Assembly (NCBI RefSeq): GCF_000421185.1
Contig: NZ_ATWJ01000009.1
Location: forward strand, 2,868 to 66,867
DNA length: 64,000 bases
Direction: 5' to 3'
Origin: Ornithinimicrobium pekingense DSM 21552
GTDB taxonomy: Bacteria > Actinomycetota > Actinomycetes > Actinomycetales > Dermatophilaceae
A model generated the notes under the pieces. That model did no database searches. It saw only the letters and a program-made list of their open reading frames with translations, and was not told the DNA's origin. Of the stretch, positions 31,929 to 40,716 are shown one piece after another. Position numbers and translations under genes: made by a program. The first letter of the stretch is position 1. The number at the start of each line of letters is the position of its first letter.

Positions 31929-32381
31929 ATGACCACCCACCACAGCACCCCCGCGACCGACGCCGCCCGCGGCAGCACGGCATACCCCACCGCGAGGTCG
32001 GAGGAGGAGTGGCGCGAGCAGCTCTCCCCCGCCGAGTACCACGTGCTGCGCGAGGCCGGCACCGAGCGCCCCTTCACCGGTGAGTACAACGACACGAAGA
32101 CCGAGGGCGTCTACGCCTGCCGCGCCTGCGGCGCCGAGCTCTTCCGCTCCGAGACCAAGTTCGAGAGCCACTGCGGCTGGCCGAGCTTCTACGCCCCGCT
32201 CGCCGAGGACCGCGTGCAGTACATCGAGGACAGCTCGCTGGGGCGCACCCGCACCGAGGTGCGCTGCGCGGCCTGCGGCTCCCACCTGGGTCACGTCTTC
32301 GAGGGCGAGGGCTACGAGACGCCGACCGACCTGCGCTACTGCATGAACAGCATCGCGATGACGCTGCAGCCCAAGGAGTAG
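31929..32381 (+). CDS. msrB: Peptide-methionine (R)-S-oxide reductase MsrB
   Basis: The 150-aa protein reduces methionine-R-sulfoxide in oxidised proteins. It has the core KTEGVYACRACGAELFRSETKFESHCGWPSFYAP, the second zinc pair CAACGSHLGHVFEGEGYETPTDLRYCMNS, and catalytic Cys in RYCMNS. The two CxxC pairs make the zinc-binding form. The ATG at 31929 follows CAAGG; a TTG 12 bases upstream is possible. Confidence 0.96.
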   Translation: MTTHHSTPATDAARGSTAYPTARSEEEWREQLSPAEYHVLREAGTERPFTGEYNDTKTEGVYACRACGAELFRSETKFESHCGWPSFYAPLAEDRVQYIEDSSLGRTRTEVRCAACGSHLGHVFEGEGYETPTDLRYCMNSIAMTLQPKE

Positions 32382-32398
32382 GTTCCTCGGCGACGACC

Positions 32399-32430
32399 GA
32401 GGCCCGGCGGGAGCTGTCCCGCCGGGCCTC
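32399..32430. terminator. Bidirectional terminator between msrB and hemQ
   Basis: GAGGCCCGGCGGGA at 32399-32412 pairs perfectly with TCCCGCCGGGCCTC at 32417-32430 around GCTG, a 14-bp stem between convergent genes. Confidence 0.9.
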
Positions 32431-32448
32431 GCTGCGTCTGTCCTCGTC

Positions 32449-33165
32449 TCAGGGCAGGCGGGTCACCAGGTCCTCGACCTCGACGCGGGGGCCGGTGAAG
32501 AAGGGGATCTCCTCGCGGACGTGGCGCCGGGCGTCGACCGCGCGCAGCTCGCGCATGAGGTCGACGATCCGGTGCAGCTCGTCGGCCTCGAAGCACAGCA
32601 GCCACTCGTAGTCGCCGAGGGCGAACGAGGAGATCGTGTTGGCCAGCACGTCCTTGTAGTCACGGGCGGCCTCCCCGTGCTCGCGCAGCATGCGGCCGCG
32701 CTCGGCGGCGTCCAGGACGTACCACTCGTAGGACCGCACGAACGGGTACACGCAGGCGTAGGCACGCGGCGCCTCGCCCGAGAGGAACGCCGGGACGTGC
32801 CCGCGGTTGAACTCCGCCGGCCGGTGCAGCCCCACGTTGGACCAGACCGGCTCCAGGTGGCGGCCCAGCTCGGTGCGACGGAACTGCTGGTAGGCCCCCT
32901 GCACGGTCTCCACCGTCTCCGCGTGCCACCAGATCATCAGGTCGGCGTCCGCGCGCAGGCCCGACAGGTCATACAGGCCGCGCACGACGAGTCCCTCTCC
33001 CTCGAGCCGGCCGAGCAGCTCACGCACCTCGGCGGCCAGCGCCGCCCGCCCCGTCGGCAGCGGCGTCACCGCGCGGAACACCGAGTAGGCGGCGTAGCGG
33101 ATGGAGGTGTTGATCTGCTCGACCTGGTCCTGGGTCGGGTGGGTGTACTCGCTCATACCGCCCAT
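32449..33165 (-). CDS. hemQ: Coproheme decarboxylase HemQ (ChdC)
   Basis: The 238-aa protein is the chlorite-dismutase-like enzyme that decarboxylates coproheme to heme b, last step of the coproporphyrin-dependent heme pathway of Gram-positives. It has [54 protein letters not shown], the AYVCVYPF-type motif [38 protein letters not shown] with the radical-forming Tyr, and [50 protein letters not shown] 33165 fits AGGAG ten bases upstream; ATG 33156 is the alternative. It follows cgoX by 78 bases. Confidence 0.95.
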   Translation of the reverse strand: MGGMSEYTHPTQDQVEQINTSIRYAAYSVFRAVTPLPTGRAALAAEVRELLGRLEGEGLVVRGLYDLSGLRADADLMIWWHAETVETVQGAYQQFRRTELGRHLEPVWSNVGLHRPAEFNRGHVPAFLSGEAPRAYACVYPFVRSYEWYVLDAAERGRMLREHGEAARDYKDVLANTISSFALGDYEWLLCFEADELHRIVDLMRELRAVDARRHVREEIPFFTGPRVEVEDLVTRLP

Positions 33166-33243
33166 TGTGGCCCGGCTCCTCCGGGCTGCCGCAGGGCGGG
33201 TGCGCGTGCCTCGCCCCGGCGGTGCGCGCGGGAGTGCGGGGCC

Positions 33244-34656
33244 TCAGCCCGTGAGCTCGGCGACGGCCCGGTGCGCCGACTGCACGCAGGCCGGGATGCC
33301 GACCCCGTCGAAGACCGCGCCGCAGGCGACCAGCCCCGGCACGCGCTCCAGGGCGTGCCGCACGGCGGCGACGCGTGCGTGGTGGCCGACGGCGTACTGC
33401 GGCAGCGCGCCGCCCCACCGCTGCACGTGGGTCGCCACCGGCGCCGGCAGCGGGCGACCGAGCGCCTCGGCGAGCTCGGCGCGCGCGGCGGAGACCAGCT
33501 CGGTGTCGGGGGCCTGGAGCGTGGCCTCCTCGCGGTGCCGCCCGGCGGAGAGCCGCAGGAAGGTCAGGTCGCCCCCGTCCGGTGCCGCGCCACGGCCGGC
33601 CTCGGCCACCCAGTCCCACTTGGCCGCGCTGAACGTGGAGGCCTTGACGACCCGCCCGTCGACCGGCGGCACCAGGAAGCCGGACGCGCCCAGCTCGCCG
33701 AGCTCCTCGGCCCGGTAGGCCAGGGTCAGCACGGCCATCGAGGCGGTCTCGACGTCCGCCAGCAGGCCCGCCGCGTCGGGGCTCACCTGCGCGATCAGAC
33801 GCGACGCGGGGGCTGGCGGCAGGGCCAGGACGACACGGTCGGCCCGGTATGCCGTGGGGCTGGGCCGCGGCCCGGTGACGACTGCATAGCCCCCGTCAGG
33901 CTCACGGTGCAGCTCGCGCGCCAGGGTTCCGGTGACGACGCGGGCGCCGCGGGCGACGAGCTGCTCGGCGAGGGCGGCCGGGAGGTGGTGCAGTCCCCCC
34001 TCGACGGTGGCGAACACCGGTGGGCGTGCCCCGGTGTCGGCCCCGGGCGGAGGGGGCGGGAGCATCTGGTCGACGGTGGACAGCAGCGACACGCCCTGCC
34101 TGGCCGCGTCGAGCAGACCCGGCAGGGACGCGGCGGCCGACAGCAGGGAGGCGTGGCCGGCGTAGACCCCGCCGAGGAGCGGCTCGACGAGGCGCTCGAC
34201 GACGGCCTGCCCGAGCCGGGAGCCGACGAGCTCGGCGACCGACACGTCCGGCTCGCGCGTCTCGTGGACCTCCTCGGCCCGGGCCCGCTCGACCTCCTCG
34301 GGGGTCAGCAGCCCGGCGAGGGCGTCCGGGTCCGCTGGCACCCCCATCACCGTGCGCGCCGGCACGGGGTGCAGCCCGCCACGGGACCAGATCTGCGCGC
34401 GGGCCTGCGTGGGGTGGACCACCCGGTCCGCCAGGCCCGCCCGGCCGATGAGCTCCACGGCCTCGGGGCGCCGGAAGAGCACCGCCTCGGCGCCCACGTC
34501 CACCTGACGACCGGCAACCTCCGCCCCGCGCAGCTTGCCACCCACCCGGTCGGACCCCTCCAGCACGGTCACCTCCGCGGAGGGGTCAGCGCGCAGGATG
34601 TCGTCCGCCGCCGTCAGTCCGCTGATCCCGGCGCCCAGCACGAGGTAGCTCGTCAT
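33244..34656 (-). CDS. cgoX: Coproporphyrinogen III oxidase (protoporphyrinogen oxidase type)
   Basis: The 470-aa flavoprotein oxidises coproporphyrinogen III to coproporphyrin III in the Gram-positive heme route. The FAD-binding Rossmann motif is YLVLGAGISGLTAADDIL, followed by VLEGSDRVGGKLRGAEVAGRQVDVGAEAVLFRRPE. The C-terminal FAD-binding part is ALERVPGLVACGAVFDGVGIPACVQSAHRAV. With hemQ downstream and hemE nearby, this is a coproporphyrin pathway set; ferrochelatase is not in the window. Confidence 0.93.
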   Translation of the reverse strand: MTSYLVLGAGISGLTAADDILRADPSAEVTVLEGSDRVGGKLRGAEVAGRQVDVGAEAVLFRRPEAVELIGRAGLADRVVHPTQARAQIWSRGGLHPVPARTVMGVPADPDALAGLLTPEEVERARAEEVHETREPDVSVAELVGSRLGQAVVERLVEPLLGGVYAGHASLLSAAASLPGLLDAARQGVSLLSTVDQMLPPPPPGADTGARPPVFATVEGGLHHLPAALAEQLVARGARVVTGTLARELHREPDGGYAVVTGPRPSPTAYRADRVVLALPPAPASRLIAQVSPDAAGLLADVETASMAVLTLAYRAEELGELGASGFLVPPVDGRVVKASTFSAAKWDWVAEAGRGAAPDGGDLTFLRLSAGRHREEATLQAPDTELVSAARAELAEALGRPLPAPVATHVQRWGGALPQYAVGHHARVAAVRHALERVPGLVACGAVFDGVGIPACVQSAHRAVAELTG

Positions 34657-34806
34657 GCCCTCAGCGTCTCACCGCGCGACGACGGTCCGGTCGGCGGGCA
34701 GTGCCTGCGGGCAGGGCGGATCGTGACCCGACCGTGACCCGACGTCGGGAGCGGGCCCTGCCCGCGGTCCGTCCCAGGGCCGTCGGTCACGTTCGAGGAG
34801 GAACCC

Positions 34807-35850
34807 ATGTCGACCACCGCGCACCGCTCCAGCCGTCCGGCACCCGTCCCGGACCATGCTCCGCCTCACCGCCGCCGGCGGTCGGCCGTGCTGGCCCTCG
34901 TGACGGCCCTCGCGCTGCTGGTGCTCGGTGCCTGCTCCTCGGCAGACCTCGCCGAGCCGGGCGCCGGCGGCTCGGACAGTGCCGGGCAGGCGGCCATGCC
35001 TGCGGACGGAGCCGAGGAGGCCGGGGCCGCGGATCTTGCCGAGGGCGACGACTCCGCGGTCCAGGACCCCGGTGCCGACGTCCTCGTGCCGGGGTCGGCG
35101 CCGGCCGGCGAGGGAGCGCTCATGGTCCGGACGGTCACGGTGGAGGTGCTGGTCGAGGACGTGCTGGCCGCGGTGAGCCGGGCCCGGGCTGCAGCGGTCA
35201 CCGTGGACGGGTGGGTCTCCACCGAGGAGGTCCGACCCGGCCGGGGCGAGGGCACGGGCCGGGAGGCGGGGTGGGCCACGGTCGTGCTCCGTGTCCCCTC
35301 CGAGGACCTCGACGCCGTGGTGAGCGGACTTGCCGACCTCGGCGAGGTCACCTCCAGCCGGAGCAGCTCGGAGGACGTGACGACGGAGTACCGGGACGTC
35401 GAGGCCCGGGTGGCGACCCTGGAGGCCGGCGCCCAGCGGCTGCGCGAGCTGGTCGAGGAGGCGGGCAGCGTGGAGTCCATCGCCGGGCTGGAGCGCGAGC
35501 TCTCCGCGCGCGAGGCCGACCTCGACGCGCTCAAGGCGCGGATGAAGGTGCTGGCCGAGGACGTCAGCATGTCGACCGTCACGCTGCACCTGGCCGAGGA
35601 CGCCGCCACCCTCGCCGAGACCGTTCCGGACGACGGCTTCCTGGCCGGTCTGCGCCAGGGCTGGGACGCCTTCGCGGGCTCGGTCACCCTTCTGCTGACC
35701 GCTCTCGGGGCCGTGCTGCCCTTCGTCATGGTCGCGGCGCTGCTGGCGCTGCCGGTCCTGGCCTGGCGCCGTCGGCGCCGCTCCCGCCCCGTCGCACCGG
35801 ATGCCACCGGCGGGACGGGTGGTGCGGCGGGGGCCGCGGCTTCCGACTGA
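34807..35850 (+). CDS. DUF4349 lipoprotein
   Basis: The 347-aa protein starts at ATG 34807 after GAGGAGGAACCC. After a basic N terminus it has a signal helix with lipobox (ALALLVLGACSSADL). A low-complexity Gly/Ala/Glu region follows, then the DUF4349 core: MVRTVTVEVLVEDVLAAVSRARAAAVTVDGWVSTEEV, SRSSSEDVTTEYRDVEARVATLEAGAQRLRELVEEAGSVESIAGLERELSAREADLDALKARMKVLAEDVSMSTVTLHL with a clear coiled coil, and a C-terminal transmembrane helix (LLLTALGAVLPFVMVAALLALPVLAWRRRRR). It is thought to be an envelope protein; no role is proven. Confidence 0.9.
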   Translation: MSTTAHRSSRPAPVPDHAPPHRRRRSAVLALVTALALLVLGACSSADLAEPGAGGSDSAGQAAMPADGAEEAGAADLAEGDDSAVQDPGADVLVPGSAPAGEGALMVRTVTVEVLVEDVLAAVSRARAAAVTVDGWVSTEEVRPGRGEGTGREAGWATVVLRVPSEDLDAVVSGLADLGEVTSSRSSSEDVTTEYRDVEARVATLEAGAQRLRELVEEAGSVESIAGLERELSAREADLDALKARMKVLAEDVSMSTVTLHLAEDAATLAETVPDDGFLAGLRQGWDAFAGSVTLLLTALGAVLPFVMVAALLALPVLAWRRRRRSRPVAPDATGGTGGAAGAAASD

Positions 35851-35882
35851 CGGGCCGTCGCGGCGCCGTTAGAGTCGGCTGC

Positions 35883-36728
35883 GTGACCGACACCCAGACG
35901 CAGAACGAGATCCGTGCCGCCCTCGAGGTCGTCGACCCGCTCACCTTCGACCCGGCTGCGGAGTCCGAGCGCCGGATCGGCTTCCTGGCCGACTACCTGC
36001 GGGACTCGAGCGTCAAGGGCTACGTGCTGGGCATCAGCGGAGGGGTCGACTCCACGATCGCCGGCCGGCTGGCACAGGTCGCCTGCGAGCGGGTCCGTGC
36101 GCAGGGCGGGGACGCGCGCTTCGTCGCGGTCCGCCTGCCCTACGGCGAGCAGCGCGACGAGGACGACGCGCGACGCGCCCTGGAGTTCATCCGCCCCGAC
36201 GAGGTGATGAGCGTCGACATCAAGCCGGGCGTCGACGCGCAGTGGGAGGCCCTCCTCGCCGCCGGTCTGGACGTGCACGACGACGTCGACGACTACCACA
36301 AGGGCAACGTCAAGGCCCGGCACCGGATGGTGGCGCAGTTCGCGATCGCCGGCGTCCGCAGCATGCTCGTGCTCGGCACCGACCAGGCGGCGGAGGCCGT
36401 CGTCGGCTTCTACACCAAGTACGGCGACGGCGCAGCGGACCTCACCCCGCTCTTCGGCCTGCCCAAGCGGCGGGTGCGCGACATCGGCCGGCACCTGGAC
36501 TGCCCCGAGGACCTGGTGACCAAGGTGCCGACGGCCGACCTCGAGAGCGACAAGCCGCTCCTGGCCGACGAGGCGGCGCTCGGCGTCACCTACGAGGCGA
36601 TCGACGACTACCTCGAGGGCAAGGACGTCTCCGACGAGGACGAGGCGACGATCCTCGGCTGGTACCGCCGCACCGCCCACAAGCGGGCCCTGCCCGTCAC
36701 GCCGGACGGCTACCTGCAGGACCGGTGA
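35883..36728 (+). CDS. nadE: NH3-dependent NAD+ synthetase
   Basis: The 281-aa protein makes NAD+ from deamido-NAD+, ATP and ammonia. The N-type ATP pyrophosphatase P-loop is GISGGVDSTIAGRL at residues 50-63. Further motifs are AVRLPYGEQRDEDDARRAL, KGNVKARHRMVAQFAIA, LVLGTDQAAEAVVGFYTKYGDGAADLTPLFGL and KVPTADLESDKPLLADEAALGVTYEAIDDYLEG. There is no glutaminase domain. The GTG at 35883 begins VTDTQTQNE. Confidence 0.96.
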   Translation: MTDTQTQNEIRAALEVVDPLTFDPAAESERRIGFLADYLRDSSVKGYVLGISGGVDSTIAGRLAQVACERVRAQGGDARFVAVRLPYGEQRDEDDARRALEFIRPDEVMSVDIKPGVDAQWEALLAAGLDVHDDVDDYHKGNVKARHRMVAQFAIAGVRSMLVLGTDQAAEAVVGFYTKYGDGAADLTPLFGLPKRRVRDIGRHLDCPEDLVTKVPTADLESDKPLLADEAALGVTYEAIDDYLEGKDVSDEDEATILGWYRRTAHKRALPVTPDGYLQDR

Positions 36729-36807
36729 GGGGCGGCCGGGCCCGGCGGCGTGCAGCGCTCACCGGCGATGAGTGGTACGTGCACGCCCATACCCCCGGCC
36801 GCGTGCA

Positions 36808-36827
36808 CCACCCACTCACCTGGGTGG
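36808..36827. terminator. Small hairpin between nadE and hemE
   Basis: CCACCCA (36808-36814) pairs with TGGGTGG (36821-36827) around six bases, and GTGCACGC (36779-36786) with GCGTGCAC (36801-36808) just before. Both lie between convergent stops 36728 and 36840. Confidence 0.5.
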
Positions 36828-36839
36828 CGCACGCACGGG

Positions 36840-37895
36840 TCAGCGGCGCGAGACCTCGTGCACCAGCTCGACGACGCGGGTGAGGACGTCGGGGTCGGTG
36901 CTCGGCAGCACCCCGTGGCCGAGGTTGAAGATGTGCCCGGGGGCCTGGCGGCCCTCCTCGACGATCTCGCGCACCCGCTGCTCGAGGGCGTCCCAGGGCG
37001 CGAAGAGCAGCGCGGGGTCCAGGTTGCCCTGCACCGCATACCGGCCGCCGGTGCGCTCCACGGCGTCGGCCAGGCTCACGCGGTAGTCGACGCCGATGAC
37101 GTCGGCGCCGGCCTCCGCCATCTGGGGCAGCAGCTCGCCGGTGCCGACACCGAAGTGGATGCGCGGCACCTCCGGGTGGGACTGCGCCATCCCCGACAGC
37201 ACGCTGCGGCTGTGCGGCTCGACGTGCCGCAGGTAGTCGGCGCGGGACAGGTGCCCGGCCCAGGAGTCGAACAGCTGCACGACGCTGGCGCCGGCGTCGG
37301 CCTGCACGCGCAGGAACGCCAGGGAGATCTGCGCCAGCCGTGCGCACAGGTCGGACCACAGCCCGGGGTCGCCGTGCATGAGCGCCTTGGTGCGCTCGTG
37401 GTTCTTCGACGGCCCGCCCTCGACCAGGTATGACGCGAGCGTGAACGGCGCACCCGCGAAGCCGATGAGCGGCGTCGCCCCGAGGTCGGCCACGAGGCGG
37501 CGCACCGACTCGCTGATGTCCGGGACGTGCTCGGGGGTCAGCTCCGGCAGCCGCTCCAGGTCGGCCCGCGTGCGCACCGGGTGGGCGACGACGGGCCCGG
37601 TGCCCGCGACGATGTCCAGGTCCACGCCGACCGCCATCAGCGGCACGACGATGTCGCTGAAGAAGATCGCCGCGTCGACGCCGTGGCGCCGCACCGGCTG
37701 CAGGGTGATCTCGGTGACCAGGTCGGGGGTCCGGCACGACTCGAGCATCGAGACGTCCTCGCGGATCGCGCGGTACTCCGGCAGCGACCGCCCGGCCTGG
37801 CGCATGAACCACACGGGGGTGAAGGGCACCTCCTCGCGGCGGGCGGCCCGCAGGAGGGCGCTGTCGCGGGGTGTCTGCACGTCAGGAGAGGTCAC
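36840..37895 (-). CDS. hemE: Uroporphyrinogen decarboxylase
   Basis: The 351-aa enzyme turns uroporphyrinogen III into coproporphyrinogen III, the branch precursor for cgoX/hemQ. Signatures are [21 protein letters not shown] with the substrate-binding [26 protein letters not shown] with the catalytic Asp, [37 protein letters not shown] and [31 protein letters not shown] 37895 has GAGGA upstream. Confidence 0.96.
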   Translation of the reverse strand: MTSPDVQTPRDSALLRAARREEVPFTPVWFMRQAGRSLPEYRAIREDVSMLESCRTPDLVTEITLQPVRRHGVDAAIFFSDIVVPLMAVGVDLDIVAGTGPVVAHPVRTRADLERLPELTPEHVPDISESVRRLVADLGATPLIGFAGAPFTLASYLVEGGPSKNHERTKALMHGDPGLWSDLCARLAQISLAFLRVQADAGASVVQLFDSWAGHLSRADYLRHVEPHSRSVLSGMAQSHPEVPRIHFGVGTGELLPQMAEAGADVIGVDYRVSLADAVERTGGRYAVQGNLDPALLFAPWDALEQRVREIVEEGRQAPGHIFNLGHGVLPSTDPDVLTRVVELVHEVSRR

Positions 37896-37934
37896 GCCCC
37901 GATCCTCGCACGGGTCGGTGGCACACTCGCCCCG

Positions 37935-38603
37935 GTGAGCCACCGACGCCCCCAGCCCCCTGCGGCCGCCCCCGGTGACCGGTCCGACGCCACCGCCCTG
38001 GCGGCCCGTGCAGCCGCGGACCGCGTGCGCGCCGCGCTCCCCCGGGACGCCGGTCGGTGCCGGCTGCGTCCCGCGCGGTCCGCCGACGTCGCGGACCTGC
38101 AGGCCTACCGTGGCCTGCCGGAGGTGACCCGCTTCCTGGGCCACCCGCCCGTGGACGCCGAGGGTATGGCGCAGCTGCTCGACGGGTGGGTGGCCGACCT
38201 CACGGCGGTGACCGTCGTGGCCGAGCTCGACGGGCGGGTGGTGGGTGACGTGCGGCTGACCGTCCTGCCGTGCCACGCCCTGGCGCCCGCGGCGACGGAC
38301 GAGGTGGAGGCACGCGTCGGCTACGCCTTCCACCCCGCGGTCGGTGGCCGCGGCCTCGCCACCGCGGCGGTGGGCACGGTGGTGGACCTCGCGCTGGCCG
38401 AGGGCGGTGTGCGGCGCGTCACCGCCCGCGTCTTCGCCGCGGCGCGCCCCTCGTCGCGCCTCCTGGCCCGGCTGGGCTTCCACCTCGACGGCGTCGACCG
38501 GGCCGCGGTCCTGGCGCCCGACGGGTCCGGCTGGTGGGACGACGAGTGCTGGTCGCTGCTGCGCGGCGACCGGGGTCCCGGCACCGTGCCGGGGCCTGGC
38601 TGA
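37935..38603 (+). CDS. GNAT-family N-acetyltransferase
   Basis: The 222-aa protein has an N-terminal disordered Ala/Pro/Arg-rich part of about 40 residues and then a GNAT domain of the RimJ/RimL (Acetyltransf_3) style: [45 protein letters not shown], the acetyl-CoA loop [27 protein letters not shown], and [22 protein letters not shown]. Substrate unknown. Start GTG at 37935; it is divergent from hemE across 39 bases. Confidence 0.85.
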   Translation: MSHRRPQPPAAAPGDRSDATALAARAAADRVRAALPRDAGRCRLRPARSADVADLQAYRGLPEVTRFLGHPPVDAEGMAQLLDGWVADLTAVTVVAELDGRVVGDVRLTVLPCHALAPAATDEVEARVGYAFHPAVGGRGLATAAVGTVVDLALAEGGVRRVTARVFAAARPSSRLLARLGFHLDGVDRAAVLAPDGSGWWDDECWSLLRGDRGPGTVPGPG

Positions 38604-38684
38604 GGGTGCGCCCCACCCGATGGGGTGAGCCCGTGGGCGTGGCGCTGCTGCGGGCGGGCCGCTCGCGGCTCTACTCTGGACGGT

Positions 38685-39332
38685 GTGGTGAGCAGAGTCC
38701 CGGGATCCCGCTCGCGGTCACGTGCCGCGAGCACCGCGGCGCTGCCCGCCGAGACGACCGTGTTCGGACGCGCTCTGGAGGGGTTGCGCGGCGTGGCCGC
38801 CCGCCCCGAGCTGGTCCTGGAGGAGGTGCCCGCGCCCACCCGGCTGGCGCCGCACGCCGTGGCTCTCTCTGGCGAGGTCGTCCCCTCCTACCTCGACGAG
38901 GACGACGACCCGGCGGCGACCGGGCGTTTCGTCCTCCTGCACGACCCCGACGCGCCCGAGCCGTGGGAGGGCGAGTGGCGGGTCGTCACCTACGCCAAGG
39001 CGCGGATGGAGCCCGAGGTCGGGCAGGACCCGCTCGCGGGGCAGGCCGGCTGGTCGTGGCTGACCGACGCGGTCGAGGCCGGGGGACTCGACTGGGCCGC
39101 CCCCGCCGGGACCGTGACCTGCGTCTCCTCGGAGAGCTTCGGCGCTCTCGACGGGCGCGAGCCCAGCGTGGAGCTGGAGATCCGGGCCTCCTGGACACCG
39201 GTCCTCACCCCGGGCGCCGAGGGCCGCGAGCTGGCGGGGCACCTGGGTGCGTGGGGAGACCTGCTGTGCACGCTGGCCGGACTGCCACCTTTGCCCGAGG
39301 GCGTCGTCGCGCTCTCCGGCCCGCGCCGGTGA
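38685..39332 (+). CDS. DUF3000 family protein
   Basis: The 215-aa protein matches the actinobacterial DUF3000 family: [91 protein letters not shown] and YVSSESFG-type [30 protein letters not shown]. No function is known. Start is GTG at 38685 or 38688. Its stop overlaps the GTG of rnd by four bases, the pairing usually seen for this family. Confidence 0.88.
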   Translation: MVSRVPGSRSRSRAASTAALPAETTVFGRALEGLRGVAARPELVLEEVPAPTRLAPHAVALSGEVVPSYLDEDDDPAATGRFVLLHDPDAPEPWEGEWRVVTYAKARMEPEVGQDPLAGQAGWSWLTDAVEAGGLDWAAPAGTVTCVSSESFGALDGREPSVELEIRASWTPVLTPGAEGRELAGHLGAWGDLLCTLAGLPPLPEGVVALSGPRR

Positions 39333-40651
39333 GCGGGGCTGACGCGGCGCGGGAGCCAGCGGACGACCCGGACCTGGCTGTGCCCGTCCCTGGAGACCCC
39401 GACCTCGACCCTGACCCCACCTCCGACTACGAGCGGGTCGACGTGCCTGCCGAGGGTGTGCCGCACGTCGTCGACACCGAGCAGGGTCTCGCCGAGGTCG
39501 TCGACGCCCTGAGCCGGGGCACGGGGCCCATCGCGGTGGACGCCGAGCGGGCCTCCGGCTTCCGTTACGGGCAGAAGGCCTATCTCGTGCAGCTGCGCCG
39601 CCGGGGGTCGGGCACGTGGCTGATCGACCCCGTCCCCTTCGAGGACCTGTCGGCCCTCGACGAGGTGCTCGCCCAGGACGAGTGGGTGCTGCACGCCGCG
39701 ACGCAGGACATCCCGTGCCTCGACGAGGCCGGCCTGCGACCCCGGGCCCTGTTCGACACCGAGCTCGGCGCCCGGCTGGCCGGTCTGCCGCGGGTGGGCC
39801 TGTCCGCCTCCCTGGAGTACTACCTCGGCGTCACCCTGGCCAAGGAGCACTCCGCCGTGGACTGGTCCACCCGGCCGCTGCCGGAACCCTGGCTGCGGTA
39901 TGCCGCGCTCGACGTCGAGCTCCTCGTCGAGCTGCGCGACCGGATGGAGCGCGACCTCGCCGAGCAGGGCAAGCTGGAGTGGGCACGCCAGGAGTTCGCG
40001 GCGCTCGTCGACTTCACCCCGCGCGACCACAACGCCAACGGCGACGCCTGGCGTCGCACCTCCGGCATCCACCGCCTGCGCAAGCCGCGCAACAACGCCG
40101 CGCTGCGCGAGCTGTGGCTGGCCCGCGACGAGATCGCCCGCGAGCGGGACGTCTCCCCCGGGCGTGTGGTGCCCGACAGCACCCTGGTCGACCTCGCCAC
40201 CCGCATGCCGCGGCAGGCCGCGGCCCTGGCCCCCGCCAAGCCCGATCGGTCGCGTTCACGCCAGCGCCGCGCGGAGCAGGGCCTGCTGCGCTACCAGCGC
40301 ACCTGGTTGGCCGCCCTCAGACGGGCCGCCGAGCTGCCCGACGACGAGCTGCCCGAGCCCACCCCGCGGGGCGACGGCCCGCCGCCTGCGAGGGCCTGGC
40401 CCGAGCGCGACCCCGCGGCCGCCGACCGGCTCGCGCTGGCCCGGACCGAGATCGCCGCCCTCTCGGAGCGGCTCGACATCCCGGCCGAGAACCTGATGAC
40501 CCCCGAGAGCGTGCGCCGGGTGCTGTGGCGACCGCCGCGGCCCGCCACCGAGGAGGCGGTCGACCAGGCCTTCGCCGACCTGGGCGCGCGGCCGTGGCAG
40601 CGCGAGCTCATCACCCCCGTCGTGGTGGCCGCCGTCGACGCACACCCCTGA
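39329..40651 (+). CDS. rnd: Ribonuclease D-type 3'-5' exonuclease
   Basis: The 440-aa protein trims tRNA 3' ends. After an acidic N terminus it has the DEDDy exonuclease: IAVDAERASGFRYGQKAYLVQLRRRG (Asp-Glu of motif I), AATQDIPCLDEAGL and FDTELGARLAGLPRVGLSASLEYYLGVTLAKEHSAVDWSTRPLPEPWLRYAALDVELLVELRDRM with the final Tyr and Asp. Two HRDC-like regions follow (LRELWLARDEIARERDVSPGRVVPDSTLVDLA; LSERLDIPAENLMTPESVRRVLW). GTG at 39329 overlaps the DUF3000 stop. Confidence 0.93.
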   Translation: MSGADAAREPADDPDLAVPVPGDPDLDPDPTSDYERVDVPAEGVPHVVDTEQGLAEVVDALSRGTGPIAVDAERASGFRYGQKAYLVQLRRRGSGTWLIDPVPFEDLSALDEVLAQDEWVLHAATQDIPCLDEAGLRPRALFDTELGARLAGLPRVGLSASLEYYLGVTLAKEHSAVDWSTRPLPEPWLRYAALDVELLVELRDRMERDLAEQGKLEWARQEFAALVDFTPRDHNANGDAWRRTSGIHRLRKPRNNAALRELWLARDEIARERDVSPGRVVPDSTLVDLATRMPRQAAALAPAKPDRSRSRQRRAEQGLLRYQRTWLAALRRAAELPDDELPEPTPRGDGPPPARAWPERDPAAADRLALARTEIAALSERLDIPAENLMTPESVRRVLWRPPRPATEEAVDQAFADLGARPWQRELITPVVVAAVDAHP

Positions 40652-40685
40652 CCTGCCAGGACGGCGCCGTCCGTTCGTCACCGTT

Positions 40686-40701
40686 ATCTCATATATGTGA
40701 T
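40686..40701 (+). promoter_or_regulatory. AT-rich palindrome before the XRE-MurA gene
   Basis: The 16-bp sequence from 40686 to 40701 (ATCTCATATATGTGAT) is palindromic at seven of eight positions and ends 15 bases before the ATG at 40717. Inner CATATATG is perfect. In this GC-rich region it stands out. XRE-type repressors usually bind such palindromes, so it is a candidate operator for the HTH domain encoded downstream. Confidence 0.65.
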
Positions 40702-40716
40702 CTAGAGTGGGGCAGC